In this document: piece by piece, positions 63,931 to 64,000 of the stretch
How positions within the stretch are numbered: position 1 is the stretch's first letter
How the letters are laid out: the number at the start of each line of letters is the position of its first letter
Source of the DNA: Streptomyces capitiformicae
GTDB lineage: Bacteria; Actinomycetota; Actinomycetes; Streptomycetales; Streptomycetaceae
Direction: 5' to 3'
Length of the DNA: 64,000 nt
NCBI RefSeq assembly: GCF_002214185.1
Contig: NZ_CP022161.1
Coordinates: 5,339,486 to 5,403,485, forward strand
The notes under the pieces: model-generated
Seen by the model: only the letters and a program-made list of their open reading frames with translations
The model's database searches: none
What the model was told of the DNA's origin: nothing
Program-made: the position numbers and the translations under genes

Positions 63931-64000
63931 GGCATCTTCAACCTTCCATTCCACCGGCCACGGTCGGAGCCCTGGCCGCAAGAAGCAATGATCTCGGCCG

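Overview
The window is high-GC DNA from a Streptomyces or very close relative. The signs are strong G/C third-position bias, frequent GTG starts, ATGA/GTGA gene overlaps, futalosine-type menaquinone genes next to a complete 14-gene nuo operon, an HTH/DUF397 regulator pair, a large LuxR-type ATPase, a c-di-AMP (ydaO-type) riboswitch before a LysM/transglycosylase gene, and small dispersed hairpin repeats that I recognise as common in this genus. All product calls come from reading motifs and family resemblance; no database search was run.

Layout. (1) 1-2.6 kb: the tail of a flavin amine oxidase, a thiamine-diphosphate 2-keto-acid decarboxylase and an AidA/PixA-type protein, all overlapping. 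(2) 2.6-4.7 kb: a minus-strand operon (XRE/DUF5753 regulator, DUF397 protein, GNAT acetyltransferase) divergent from an anti-sigma-like ATPase. (3) 4.8-10.4 kb: an unusual surface-glycosylation-like cluster: a three-catalytic-domain glycosyltransferase (Och1-like + GT2 + Anp1-like), a secreted His/Asn-rich repeat protein, a second GT2 enzyme, a secreted RTX-like calcium-binding protein and a small secreted protein. (4) 10.5-15.3 kb: a LuxR-type AAA regulator, an 18-bp tandem repeat, a CYTH-like protein and a cold-shock gene with a hairpin in its leader.

(5) 15.6-28.5 kb: mqnA, a receptor Ser/Thr kinase, a prepilin peptidase, mqnC, a shrunken amidohydrolase-like protein, menG, a zinc-ribbon membrane protein, a PASTA protein, a GNAT enzyme, a menJ-like reductase, and a Tat-exported FAD oxidoreductase that carries a TTA codon and is split by a 40-nt hairpin element. 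(6) 28.6-46.3 kb: a secreted NlpC/P60 peptidase divergent from nuoABCDEFGHIJKLMN. The promoter region holds a Rex-like operator and a Crp-like site, and a 19-codon coupling ORF sits between nuoC and nuoD. (7) 46.4-53.7 kb: recQ, fumarylacetoacetase, an ATP-grasp ligase plus flavoenzyme pair, and a HAD phosphatase. (8) 53.8-64 kb: the riboswitch-controlled LysM/SLT gene, a long-chain polyprenyl diphosphate synthase, a decayed CHRD gene, a LolA-like protein with an ABC exporter, then an FMN oxidoreductase with a strong AT-rich operator, a Nudix hydrolase, an amidase and two doubtful small ORFs.

The central theme is respiration. MqnA, MqnC, polyprenyl diphosphate synthase, MenG and the MenJ-like reductase make and tailor the menaquinone that complex I (NuoA-N) reduces. 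A Rex-like site at nuo would tie this to the NADH/NAD ratio. A second theme is cell-wall remodelling (NlpC/P60, LysM/SLT under c-di-AMP control, a PASTA protein, a receptor kinase). The window is also rich in short tandem repeats, both in genes and in leaders.
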